Of a stretch of 64,000 nt of DNA, positions 51,475 to 60,295 are shown in pieces. Position 1 is the stretch's first letter. Each line of letters starts with the position of its first letter. Made by a program: the position numbers and the translations under genes. A model generated the notes under the pieces. It saw nothing but the letters and a program-made list of their open reading frames with translations. It was not told the DNA's origin and made no database searches. The stretch is from an uncultured Candidatus Melainabacteria bacterium (lineage in GTDB: Bacteria > Cyanobacteriota > Vampirovibrionia > Gastranaerophilales > Gastranaerophilaceae), in NCBI GenBank assembly GCA_934754655.1, contig CAKVIC010000013.1, positions 1 through 64,000 on the forward strand. Direction: 5' to 3'.

Positions 51475-51515
51475 TGTCATGCTGAACTTGTTTCGGCATC
51501 TATCAGGCTTTGTGT
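51475..51515. repeat. Isolated dispersed repeat unit
   Basis: CTGTCATGCTGAACTTGTTT then CGGCATCTATCAGG, the palindromic half of the dispersed repeat in the same orientation as at 10.53 kb. Confidence 0.75.
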
Positions 51516-51666
51516 TTAGGTTTTAGCCAATGGATTTTTAGTGCAAGAATTGAACAATTTGAAATTATCTTTTGTATTGAGATGTATCAAAATATCTGTG
51601 AGATTTGAATTTTAGATTTGATTTATTCTGAAAGGTGAGTGATGAATGTGTTAGAGGTACATTCAA

Positions 51667-51945
51667 ATGCCAGAATTCACACCAGAAAAATCTAAACAAA
51701 TAGCACTAGCAAGATTAGACTTAATTCACAAATGGCTTGAGTTCAGAAAGAAATCAACAAATAAACTTCAAGCCGACTGTGGTTTTGTAAAATTGCATAA
51801 TACTTCAATAGAAGTAAATAATAATGCAGATAATTTAGAATGGTTTATTAGCTATTATAGCAATAATGATATTAAGCGAATAAAAGATTTTGCTAATGAA
51901 ATGAATATAAATTTTGATAAAATTTTTGTGTATAAATTACTCTAA
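51667..51945 (+). CDS. Hypothetical 92-residue protein in the direct-repeat segment
   Basis: A small soluble protein, 'MPEFTPEKSKQIALARLDLI' onward, Lys/Asn-rich, with no recognised domain. GAGGTAC lies upstream at a somewhat long distance. First gene of the bracketed segment. Confidence 0.6.
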   Translation: MPEFTPEKSKQIALARLDLIHKWLEFRKKSTNKLQADCGFVKLHNTSIEVNNNADNLEWFISYYSNNDIKRIKDFANEMNINFDKIFVYKLL

Positions 51946-52103
51946 ATTTTTTAAATTAACTTAAATAAAAATTACAATCGGAGTATTCATTTTCGACTAT
52001 TTTGTTAGTTATTCTTAATCATTCTTAATATTTAATAAAAAAATATCAATTTTCATTCAAAAAATAACTTTTATTATATATATAATTTTATTTAGGTTGT
52101 ATT

Positions 52104-53237
52104 ATGTCAAAAATTGACCCCATAATAAAAGTTTTCACAACAAACGCAAATTTTGTTTCCAAGTACGTTCAGAAACCGAACTTTGTCAAAATTAATCCTT
52201 CTGAACTAAGATTAGCTCCACCGCTTCAAGCCGATGTAGTGCAGTTGAGTGCTACAAAGAAAAGTGTAAACATTGATGATGTCAGAAAAATGTTTCCGGC
52301 AGGAAAGTTGGATGAAAGTGAAAACAATTTCCTTCTGAAATCAATAAAAGAGTTTCTCGAAAAACTTAAACAAGAAGAAAAACTTGATCTGAAGAGAAAA
52401 ATTATTGATTTAACACCGGAGCTAAGTGATAAAGATTATGGTTTAATGCAACAGTTTATGAATTTGCATAATGGAAAGTATATAGACTTGTGGAATGAGA
52501 CAACAGATGGTTTAGCTAACAAAGAAAAACTTGCTTTATTTGTAAGAACAATGAGATTGACAAAGCAGGGGGAAACATTCCTGAAATTTAATCCTGCGGA
52601 ATGGGATGTCGCAGTTGAAGGTATTGTCAAAAAACCAAAACAATTTGTTAATGCTTTGCTGGATTACAAATTTAGTTCAAAAAAAATTAATAAGGCTTTG
52701 AGTGATCATTCTCTTATGACACCGGAACTCAAAGAAAAGATTAATGCAATAACAGAGTATTTAAAAATGTTTGAAACTAAAAACGATATTATTGTATATC
52801 GAGGTGATGGTTCGTTTGATATATTGCAAAAAGCTGAGATTAACAGAAAAGAACTTAATTTGGCAGAAATTATTCAAACAGCAACCAATAATTTCCAACA
52901 AATGCATAAAAATGAAATATATGATAAATCTGTAGTTGATGAATTTGCAAATAAATTTCTAAAAGAATCTTTAATAAAACAATCACGTTTTATGTCAACA
53001 GCAATGGATAAAAGTGGAAGTAAACAATATGCAGAAAAAATCTTTTGGACAATAAAAGTGCCTAAAGGAACAAAGGGAACTTCAATAGAAAGTTTTAATA
53101 TAGAACGTCTTAATGAAGCAGAATTCTTAGGTCAAAGAGATGGCATTTTTAGAATAAAAGGGGCAACATATAATCCCGAAGAAAATATGTGGTACTTAGA
53201 TGCAGTAATTGAACAAGGTCCATTGACAAAGATATAA
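52104..53237 (+). CDS. ADP-ribosyltransferase-like protein (R-S-E type)
   Basis: 377 residues. The C-terminal 155 residues carry the R-S-E signature of ADP-ribosyltransferase exoenzymes (VIP2/C3/iota family): Arg233 in 'DIIVYRGDGS', Ser-Thr in 'SRFMSTAMDKSG' (298-299), and 'LNEAEFLGQRDGIFRIKG' with Glu338-x-Glu340 as catalytic ExE. Residues 1-220 form a helical domain after a polar leader containing 'LQADVVQLSATKK'. It would transfer ADP-ribose from NAD to a protein target, which is unknown. No classical signal peptide is seen. The following 114-residue gene could encode a partner. The segment is bounded by direct repeats and contains a transposase, suggesting mobility. Confidence 0.75.
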   Translation: MSKIDPIIKVFTTNANFVSKYVQKPNFVKINPSELRLAPPLQADVVQLSATKKSVNIDDVRKMFPAGKLDESENNFLLKSIKEFLEKLKQEEKLDLKRKIIDLTPELSDKDYGLMQQFMNLHNGKYIDLWNETTDGLANKEKLALFVRTMRLTKQGETFLKFNPAEWDVAVEGIVKKPKQFVNALLDYKFSSKKINKALSDHSLMTPELKEKINAITEYLKMFETKNDIIVYRGDGSFDILQKAEINRKELNLAEIIQTATNNFQQMHKNEIYDKSVVDEFANKFLKESLIKQSRFMSTAMDKSGSKQYAEKIFWTIKVPKGTKGTSIESFNIERLNEAEFLGQRDGIFRIKGATYNPEENMWYLDAVIEQGPLTKI

Positions 53238-53269
53238 AGGGTGTTAAAATAAAGGTAAGGAGTGTTTTT

Positions 53270-53614
53270 ATGAAAGTAAATAAAGTAGACTCTATCACAA
53301 CAAAAATAATAAAACCAACAAAAAGAAGTGCAAAGAAAGCTGTTGCACAAAAAGTTGCTGAAAAAATAGAACCTAAAAAGTATCCTAATTGGTATGGTGC
53401 TCCAGGTGAAAATTATGGAAATAATGTAGGATATAAAATTGCATTTTTTCCAGAGGATTTAGAAAAAATGAAGTCTATGTCAAAAGAAGAAGCGGAGGCA
53501 TATAAAGATAGATTGTTTTTTGAGCATAAATATTATAAAGACACCAGTCCAATTGTATTAAGTGATAAACTTGCTGCAATTCTCGGTGATTTAAGCCAAT
53601 ATGAAGTAAAATAA
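53270..53614 (+). CDS. Small protein next to the ADP-ribosyltransferase-like gene
   Basis: 114 residues. A basic Lys-rich N-terminus (1-38) is followed by an aromatic Gly/Tyr-rich stretch ('YPNWYGAPGENYGNNVGY') and a charged helix. No recognised family. AAGGAG precedes the ATG. It is 32 bp after the toxin-like gene and ends in a terminator, so the two probably share a transcript. An immunity or chaperone role is plausible by position only. Confidence 0.65.
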   Translation: MKVNKVDSITTKIIKPTKRSAKKAVAQKVAEKIEPKKYPNWYGAPGENYGNNVGYKIAFFPEDLEKMKSMSKEEAEAYKDRLFFEHKYYKDTSPIVLSDKLAAILGDLSQYEVK

Positions 53615-53643
53615 AAATGTCATAATTAAATGACATTTTTTTT
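53615..53643 (+). terminator. Terminator of the ART-like gene pair
   Basis: AAATGTCA/TGACATTT stem (53615-53638) with an 8-nt loop, followed by a run of eight Ts. Confidence 0.88.
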
Positions 53644-53764
53644 GTATATTTAAAAGATTGATTTGCCCGAAAATCGCAAACTAGATGTTAAAAAGTCGCA
53701 AACCATGTGTTTCTTTACATCTGACATGAAATTGAAAGTGATTAATTTTATCAAAAATGAAGTT

Positions 53765-53789
53765 TGTAGGTCGGATTTACTAATCCGAC
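53765..53789 (+). repeat. REP palindrome upstream of the RAYT
   Basis: A TGTAG head followed by GTCGGATT-TACT-AATCCGAC. Its exact 25-nt reverse complement lies inside the transposase gene at 54073-54097. Head plus palindrome is the layout of REP sites recognised by RAYT enzymes. Confidence 0.85.
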
Positions 53790-53814
53790 AAATATTTTGT
53801 GTTATTATCAAAGC

Positions 53815-54324
53815 ATGAATTACAGACGATTATTTATTAAAGACGGATTAATTTTTCTTACTATAGTTACAAATAACAGAATTCCAATTTTAATTATAAA
53901 CATTGAACTGTTAAAACAATCATATCAAAATATTCTTAAACATTATAAATTTGATTTAATTGCATATTCAATTCAACCTGACCATATACATTGCATAATA
54001 AAACCGTTACATATTGAAGATTATTCTAAAATTGTAAAATCTTTTAAATATTCTTTCACTAAAAATTATAATGTCGGATTAGTAAATCCGACCTACAATA
54101 AATTATGGCAAAATAGATTTTGGGAACATACTATAAGAAATGAAAACGATTTAAACAACCATTTGGATTATATTCATTACAATCCTGTAAAACATAATTT
54201 AGTCAAAAATGTAAAAGATTGGAAATATTCATCTTTTCATAAATTTGTTGAGAATAATTTATATAATGGAAACTGGGGAAGTTCAACAGATATAGAAAAT
54301 ATCAAAAATTTGGATTTTGAATAA
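53815..54324 (+). CDS. REP-associated tyrosine transposase (RAYT, Y1/HUH)
   Basis: 169 residues from the ATG at 53815 (a TTG six codons upstream is less likely). HUH motif 'QPDHIHCIIKP' and the catalytic Tyr region 'LDYIHYNPVKHNLV' are both intact. RAYTs are IS200/IS605-type single-strand transposases that process REP palindromes. The cognate palindrome lies just upstream and, unusually, within the coding sequence, where it encodes V87-G-L-V-N-P-T-Y94. No tnpB is present. It is probably a domesticated or self-mobile element in the direct-repeat segment. Confidence 0.92.
   Translation: MNYRRLFIKDGLIFLTIVTNNRIPILIINIELLKQSYQNILKHYKFDLIAYSIQPDHIHCIIKPLHIEDYSKIVKSFKYSFTKNYNVGLVNPTYNKLWQNRFWEHTIRNENDLNNHLDYIHYNPVKHNLVKNVKDWKYSSFHKFVENNLYNGNWGSSTDIENIKNLDFE
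54073..54097 (-). repeat. REP palindrome embedded in the RAYT coding sequence
   Basis: GTCGGATT-AGTA-AATCCGAC followed by CTACA, the perfect reverse complement of 53765-53789. The pair is in inverted orientation, 283 bp apart. Confidence 0.85.
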
Positions 54325-54371
54325 TACTCAATCTCGCTGTTTTTTCTTCTCAAATCGACTGTTCATTTACA

Positions 54372-54394
54372 AGTGCCTTATTTTAGAATATGAT
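54372..54394 (+). repeat. Right 23-bp direct repeat of the 3.1-kb segment
   Basis: Identical in all 23 bases to 51306-51328. It lies 47 bp after the RAYT stop. Flanking bases differ, so the match ends sharply. Confidence 0.75.
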
Positions 54395-54506
54395 GCTACA
54401 ATTTTATTAGAAAATGATTTCATATATTTGATGGAATTTGTTTTAATTTTTTTTAAATGTAAATTTTAGTATAAGATGTTAGATTTAATGTGTAAGCAAT
54501 ATTATT

Positions 54507-55073
54507 TTATCCATTTTGATTAATTTCCTTAATAATTTTAGCTGGATTACCAGCTACTACAACATTATCCGGAATATCTTTTGTAACAACACTTCCTGCG
54601 CCAATAACTACGCCATTCCCAATTGTAACGCCGGCTAGGACAACGACATTTCCGCCAAACCAAACATCGTTACCAACTGTAATTGGTTTTGAATATTCTA
54701 AACCCTGATTTCTTGTTTTTGAACCAAGCGGATGAAGTGCGCAATAAAAACTGCAATTAGGGCCAACAAATACATTATCCCCAAATTTTACGTTGTTACA
54801 ATCTAAAATTGTTAAATTATGATTTGAATAAAAATTTTCACCAATCTCAATATTATAGCCATAATCACAAATAAAAGGTTGCTCAATTAAAAAATTTTCT
54901 TTTGTAGATTTTAAAATTTGTTTTATTAAATTTTTTCGTTCATCTAATTTTTCTGGAGATAGTTGGTTGTGCAAATGACAAAGCTTTTTGCATTCTAATC
55001 GTTCTTGTTTAAGGGTTTCATCTTTGTCAGCATAGTATAATAAACCCTTTAGCATTTTCTCTTTTTCTTGCAT
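54507..55073 (-). CDS. maa: Maltose/galactoside O-acetyltransferase family protein
   Basis: 188 residues from the ATG at 55073 (GGAG 8 nt upstream). An N-terminal Maa-type helical domain ('KEKMLKGLLYYADKDETL') precedes a left-handed beta-helix of hexapeptide repeats. The catalytic His lies in 'FYCALHPLGS', and 'GNDVWFGGNVVVLAGVTIG' and 'VVAGNPAKIIKEI' are typical. It acetylates a sugar with acetyl-CoA; the natural substrate is uncertain. Monocistronic. Confidence 0.93.
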   Translation of the reverse strand: MQEKEKMLKGLLYYADKDETLKQERLECKKLCHLHNQLSPEKLDERKNLIKQILKSTKENFLIEQPFICDYGYNIEIGENFYSNHNLTILDCNNVKFGDNVFVGPNCSFYCALHPLGSKTRNQGLEYSKPITVGNDVWFGGNVVVLAGVTIGNGVVIGAGSVVTKDIPDNVVVAGNPAKIIKEINQNG

Positions 55074-55171
55074 TTTAAACACTCCATGATATTTAATAAA
55101 TTTATTATATAGCAGATTTATTTTAATTAATCAATTTGTGTTTAAATATTGGTGTTATAAACTTAGAGTAA

Positions 55172-56518
55172 TTAAGAGTCTTTTTTGATTTCTATATCAA
55201 AAATTTGTTTTCCTAATAAATCCTTTGAGAATTTTTTTGAATAATTTATAAATCCTTCTGCCATTTTGTGTTCAGGAATTTCAAATTTATATTTTTTATC
55301 ATTATTTTTTAATAAATATTTCTTTAGGTTGTTTTCAGAATCTGTAACGCTGATTGTTGTTTTATCATTGGTTGCGACAAGATATCTTAATGACAGTGAA
55401 TACAGATATTCTTTGGTTCTTGTTAAAGTATTGCTAAACAGAGTATTATTTTCAAGACCTTGAACTTTTTTATAAAAATCTGTAATGTACGATTTTTCTA
55501 TAACATTATCTACCTTATTAGATACGATAGAAAGCATTCTTGGTACACCTAGTGCTGTGATTTCATCAGGCGTCATATTAAATTCTTTTGACAGTTTATT
55601 TAGCTTTTCTTTAAAATTATCAAGATTTAAGTATAGCAAAATCGGTTGCGTTTTTATTAAATTAGCAAAATTTTTGTCATCGTATTTAAATAATTTTTTT
55701 AAATTTTCAATATTTTCTGATAGTTTTTCATTACTTAAACTTAAAAGTGTAGGTTGGCGGAAAATAGTTTTTTTGATATCCTCTTTATTAGTTTTTAAAA
55801 TATTACACAATAAATCGACTTTTTGTTCAATGGATTCGGGTTTTTTAGAAAGCAAGCTCGGATTGCGCTTTATTGCTAATTTTGATAATTCTTCAGGTGT
55901 ACATTCAAAGATTGAAGAAATTTGTTGGATGTTTTTTAATATAGTTTCCGGTTTCATGTAAAATAATTGAGATTGAATTAAAGCAATTTTTACAAAATCT
56001 TTTTTATCAATATTTAAGTTTTTAGAAATTGTTCCGACGTTTTCTATTATTTTTTCCGGGTTTTGCATAATTAATGATGGATGCTTAGTTATTGATTTTA
56101 CTAATGTTTTTTTAGGAATATTTAGATTTTGTGAAAGTATTGTTAAATTGTTTTCCAAAGTTTCACTTTTCATAGAAAACAAGCCAATATTTTTTTTGAT
56201 TAAATTGATAAAGTTTTTTTGTGTAATTCCAAGTAATTTAGCCTTAGTTTTTATGAAATTTTTTAATTCATCGGCGCTTAATTTGGCAACGATTGGGGCA
56301 CGTTTTAATAATATTTCTCTTATTTCTTCAGTTTTGAATTGGGAACTAAATTTTTTTGATAAATTTATAACTTTTTTTTGTACTTCGGGTTGCTCAAAAA
56401 CTTCAAGGTTTGTTTTTCGTTTTCTTTTTATTATTTTGGGCATTTGAGCTTTGAAATTTGTTTTAGTGTAGTTTGAAAAATTTAATTCATTATAATTTTT
56501 GATTGTGTAAATTTGCAT
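55172..56518 (-). CDS. mTERF-like repeat protein
   Basis: 448 residues from the ATG at 56518 (AAGGGA upstream; a TTG at 56551 adds 11). Residues about 80-370 comprise about eight repeats of 34-37 residues with 'xxPxLLxxxPExxxxxxxxLxxxLxI', e.g. 'ITKHPSLIMQNPEKIIENVG' and 'IKRNPSLLSKKPESIEQKVD'. This is the pattern of mitochondrial/plastid transcription termination factors, which wrap nucleic acid. Such proteins are rare in bacteria. A polar leader with 'TNFKAQ' precedes the repeats. The target may be nucleic acid or, if exported, a host component; both are inference. Confidence 0.75.
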   Translation of the reverse strand: MQIYTIKNYNELNFSNYTKTNFKAQMPKIIKRKRKTNLEVFEQPEVQKKVINLSKKFSSQFKTEEIREILLKRAPIVAKLSADELKNFIKTKAKLLGITQKNFINLIKKNIGLFSMKSETLENNLTILSQNLNIPKKTLVKSITKHPSLIMQNPEKIIENVGTISKNLNIDKKDFVKIALIQSQLFYMKPETILKNIQQISSIFECTPEELSKLAIKRNPSLLSKKPESIEQKVDLLCNILKTNKEDIKKTIFRQPTLLSLSNEKLSENIENLKKLFKYDDKNFANLIKTQPILLYLNLDNFKEKLNKLSKEFNMTPDEITALGVPRMLSIVSNKVDNVIEKSYITDFYKKVQGLENNTLFSNTLTRTKEYLYSLSLRYLVATNDKTTISVTDSENNLKKYLLKNNDKKYKFEIPEHKMAEGFINYSKKFSKDLLGKQIFDIEIKKDS

Positions 56519-56791
56519 GACAATATATCCCTTTATCTTTTTTGATATCAAGGTGCGTAAAAATTTTTCTTGCTAATTTAGAAAAATATATTTACAAAAT
56601 TTAATAATATGAAAAGATATGAAATAAAAAAATGAAAATTTGATTGATAATAGGTGCGAAAATGTTTGGAAGAAAATCATTACGAAAATTTTAATAGAGT
56701 TGTGTTTAAAAATAGAATTCACAAATTCTCAAAATTGTAAATTTTTGTAAACAAAAGGGTTGAAAAATTGTACTTTTTACGCTTATTAGCT

Positions 56792-56968
56792 TGACTCTAT
56801 TTATTGATGATGTACGATGTTATAACATGCTTATTGTATATGGGATAGTTATGCCCAAAAATCACTAGATTGATGCAAATAAGCTGTATGACAAGTTATA
56901 AATATAATTTCAAAATTTAATAAAAAAGTTTATAGAGCGTACATCATTAGAATAGATGAGGTGAATTA
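56792..56968 (+). promoter_or_regulatory. rpoB promoter/leader with long-range inverted repeat
   Basis: A 10-bp inverted repeat, ATGATGTACG (56807-56816) and CGTACATCAT (56938-56947), brackets the leader. Next to the left arm lies the 12-bp palindrome ATGTTATAACAT, which includes an extended -10 (TGTTATAAC). The ribosome site GAGGTG (56958) lies just beyond the right arm. The 450-bp gap before rpoB holds no ORF. Confidence 0.45.
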
Positions 56969-59900
56969 ATGTCAACAAAATATGCAAAAAGAGTAACGCC
57001 GATGGGTATTCCAAATACCAGATTGGATGATTTACCGGATTTAATTGACGTGCAAAAAAAATCTTTTGAATGGTTTTTAAAAGAAGGTTTAAAAGAAGAA
57101 CTTCTTGCGTTTTCTCCGGTTAAAGATTATACAGGACGTTTAGAGTTGCACTTCTTGCCTAATTACACATTCGACAATGCTAAATATACTGTCGAAGAAG
57201 CAAGAATCCATGATACAACTTATGCAAAACAATTACGTGTAATGGTTAGACTTGTTAACCGTGATAGCGGTGAAATCAAAGAACAAGAAGTTTATATCGG
57301 TGATATTCCGACTATGACTGATAAAGGTACGTTTATCGTAAATGGTGCAGAACGTGTTATTGTTTCGCAAATCGTTCGTTCACCAGGTGTTTACTTCAAA
57401 AGAGATATTTCACCAACCGGTAAAAGGTTATATAATGCGACAATCATCCCTAACAGAGGTGCTTGGTTGAAAATTGAAACAGATTCTAACGATATTATTT
57501 ACGTTAAAATCGATAAAAATAGAAAAATCCTTGCTACAACATTATTGAAAGCAATGGGTATTACAGTTTCTGAAATGGAATCATTGTTTACTCACTTTGA
57601 ATTCTTGAAAAAGACTTTGGATAAGGATTTAACAGAAACGACAGATGATGCGTTGATTGATTTATATAAAAAATTACGTCCGGGAGATCCTGCATCAGCT
57701 CAAGGCGGACGTCAAATTCTTGAATCAAGATTCTTTGACGACAAAAAATACGACATTGGTCGTGTAGGTCGTTATAAATTAAATAAAAAATTGAACTTGA
57801 ATATTCCTAAAAATCCTAGAACTTTGACAGTTCAAGATATTGTTGCATCAATTGAATATTTGATTAACTTAACTTATGATGAAGGTTCATTGGATGATAT
57901 TGACCACTTAGGTAACAGAAGAATTCGTTCAGTTGGTGAATTGTTGCAAAACCAATTCAGAGTTGGGCTTTCAAGAATTGAAAGAATTGTTAAAGAAAGA
58001 ATGACACTTCAAGATTCAGAAACTTTGACACCTTTGAACTTGTTAAATACAAAACCGTTGGTTGCTTCATTGAAGGAATTCTTTGGTAGTTCACAATTGT
58101 CACAGTTCATGGATCAAATCAATCCATTAGCTGAATTAACTCACAAAAGACGTATTTCAGCATTAGGACCTGGCGGTTTGCAAAGAGAAAGAGCTGGTTT
58201 TGCGGTTCGTGATATTCACCCTTCTCACTACGGTCGTATTTGTCCGATAGAAACTCCGGAAGGTCCAAACGCAGGTTTGATAGGTTCATTAGCAACTCAC
58301 GCGAGAGTTAATGATTATGGCTTTATTGAATCTCCATTCTTTGTAGTTAAAGATGGTGTTGTAACAGATGAAGTTGTTTATATGACAGCTGACGAAGATG
58401 AAAATTATCGTTGTGCTCCAGCGGACGTTCAATTGAACAAGGATAATACTTTTAAAGATGCGCAAGTTCCGGTACGTTATCGTTCAGAATTTATTATGTG
58501 CGAATCTTCAAAGGTTGACTTTGTGGGTGTTTGCCCTATTCAGATTATTTCTGTTGCGACATCTATGATTCCGTTTATTGAACACGATGACGCAAACCGT
58601 GCATTGATGGGTTCAAACATGCAACGTCAATCAGTTCCGTTGTTAATAACAGAAAGACCTGTTGTTGGTACTGGTATGGAAAGAAGTGTTGCAAAAGACT
58701 CTGGAATGGTAGTTTGTGCAAAATGTGACGGTGTTGTTGAAAGAGTTGTTGGTGAAGAAATTATTATCAGAGATCAAAACGGTAAACAACATTTACACAC
58801 ATTGATGAAATATGTTCGTTCAAACCAAGATACTTGTATTAACCAAAAGCCAATCGTTAATGAAGGTGATAAAGTTAAAGCAGGTGATGTAATCGCGGAT
58901 GGTGCTTCGACCAGTTGTGGTGAACTTTCAATTGGTAAAAACATTTTAGTTGCTTATATGCCTTGGGAAGGATATAACTTCGAGGATGCTATTTTACTTT
59001 CTGAAAGATGCGTTCATGATGACATATTTACATCTGTTCACATTGAAAAGTTAGAAATTGATGCTAGACAAACTAAACTTGGACCAGAAGAAATTACTCG
59101 TGAAATTCCAAATGTTTCAGAAGAAGCTTTAAGACATTTGGATGAACGTGGTATTGTTCGTATTGGTGCAAGAGTTTATGCAGATGACATTTTGGTAGGT
59201 AAAGTTACACCAAAAGGTGAAAGCGAACATCCGCCAGAAGAAAAATTGTTAAGAGCAATCTTTGCTGAAAAAGCAAGAGATGTTAAAGATAATTCATTAA
59301 GAGTGCCTCATGGAGAAGGTGGTAGAGTTCTTGATGTTAAGGTATTTGACAGAGAAAAAGGCGATGAATTGCCACCTGGAGCAAATACTGTAATCAGAGT
59401 TTATATCGCTCAAAAACGTAAGGTATCAGTTGGTGATAAACTTTCAGGTCGCCACGGTAACAAAGGTATTGTTTCAAGAATTCTTCCAAAAGAAGATATG
59501 CCATTCTTGCCGGACGGAACTCCTGTTGATATAGTTTTGAATCCGCTAGGTGTACCTTCTCGTATGAACGTGGGACAAACTTATGAATGCTTATTAGGTT
59601 TGGCTGCTTATTTAACAGGCGAACACTATGAAGCACCTGCTTTTGATGAAAGATATGGTGACAATCAATCTGAAATCGCAACAAAAGCAGAACTTTTAAG
59701 AGGCATTAAAGAATCTGGCTGTGATTGGGTAAGAGAAGACGGTAAGGTTTACTTAATTGATGGTAGAACCGGTGAACCGTTTGATCAACCAATTGCTGTA
59801 GGTTTATCATATATTCTAAAACTTGTTCACCTTGTTGATGACAAGATTCACGCTCGTTCAACAGGTCCTTACTCATTAGTAACTCAACAACCTTTAGGTG

Positions 59901-60283
59901 GTAAGGCTCAATTCGGTGGACAAAGGTTTGGAGAAATGGAAGTATGGGCATTAGAAGCTTATGGTGCTGCTTATACTCTTCAAGAAATGTTAACAATCAA
60001 GTCTGATGATGTTAACGGACGTAACAGAGCTTATGAAGCTATTGTTAAGGGGGATAATATTCCTAGACCTGGTATTCCGGAATCATTCAAGGTACTTGTA
60101 AGAGAATTACAAAGTATCGGTCTTGATATAACAGTTGCGAAGAAGAATGGCACAGAAGTTGATTTGATGACTGATATTGAAGATTTACGCAAAGCTGCGC
60201 CAAAAAGAACTTTATCAGATATTGATTCAGAGTTATTAAATATTAATTTCTTTGATACTTCAACAACTATGGGCGAAATATAA
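56969..60283 (+). CDS. rpoB: RNA polymerase beta subunit
   Basis: 1104 residues, the compact cyanobacterial-type length without the large insertions of proteobacterial RpoB. Core motifs: 'GTFIVNGAERVIVSQIVRSPG', 'SQFMDQINPLAELTHKRRIS' (rifampicin region) and 'ALGPGGLQRERAGFAVRDIH', 'NFEDAILLSER', 'KLSGRHGNKGIVS' and the C-terminal 'QPLGGKAQFGGQRFGEMEVW'. GAGGTG is the ribosome site. It is 12 bp upstream of rpoC1. No ribosomal protein genes lie directly upstream. Confidence 0.98.
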   Translation: MSTKYAKRVTPMGIPNTRLDDLPDLIDVQKKSFEWFLKEGLKEELLAFSPVKDYTGRLELHFLPNYTFDNAKYTVEEARIHDTTYAKQLRVMVRLVNRDSGEIKEQEVYIGDIPTMTDKGTFIVNGAERVIVSQIVRSPGVYFKRDISPTGKRLYNATIIPNRGAWLKIETDSNDIIYVKIDKNRKILATTLLKAMGITVSEMESLFTHFEFLKKTLDKDLTETTDDALIDLYKKLRPGDPASAQGGRQILESRFFDDKKYDIGRVGRYKLNKKLNLNIPKNPRTLTVQDIVASIEYLINLTYDEGSLDDIDHLGNRRIRSVGELLQNQFRVGLSRIERIVKERMTLQDSETLTPLNLLNTKPLVASLKEFFGSSQLSQFMDQINPLAELTHKRRISALGPGGLQRERAGFAVRDIHPSHYGRICPIETPEGPNAGLIGSLATHARVNDYGFIESPFFVVKDGVVTDEVVYMTADEDENYRCAPADVQLNKDNTFKDAQVPVRYRSEFIMCESSKVDFVGVCPIQIISVATSMIPFIEHDDANRALMGSNMQRQSVPLLITERPVVGTGMERSVAKDSGMVVCAKCDGVVERVVGEEIIIRDQNGKQHLHTLMKYVRSNQDTCINQKPIVNEGDKVKAGDVIADGASTSCGELSIGKNILVAYMPWEGYNFEDAILLSERCVHDDIFTSVHIEKLEIDARQTKLGPEEITREIPNVSEEALRHLDERGIVRIGARVYADDILVGKVTPKGESEHPPEEKLLRAIFAEKARDVKDNSLRVPHGEGGRVLDVKVFDREKGDELPPGANTVIRVYIAQKRKVSVGDKLSGRHGNKGIVSRILPKEDMPFLPDGTPVDIVLNPLGVPSRMNVGQTYECLLGLAAYLTGEHYEAPAFDERYGDNQSEIATKAELLRGIKESGCDWVREDGKVYLIDGRTGEPFDQPIAVGLSYILKLVHLVDDKIHARSTGPYSLVTQQPLGGKAQFGGQRFGEMEVWALEAYGAAYTLQEMLTIKSDDVNGRNRAYEAIVKGDNIPRPGIPESFKVLVRELQSIGLDITVAKKNGTEVDLMTDIEDLRKAAPKRTLSDIDSELLNINFFDTSTTMGEI

Positions 60284-60295
60284 GGAGAATTAAAA

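Noticed and set aside
51425..51550. Several TTGCAC words that might be iterons
   Set aside because: Spacing is irregular, only about four copies occur, and no replication gene is near.
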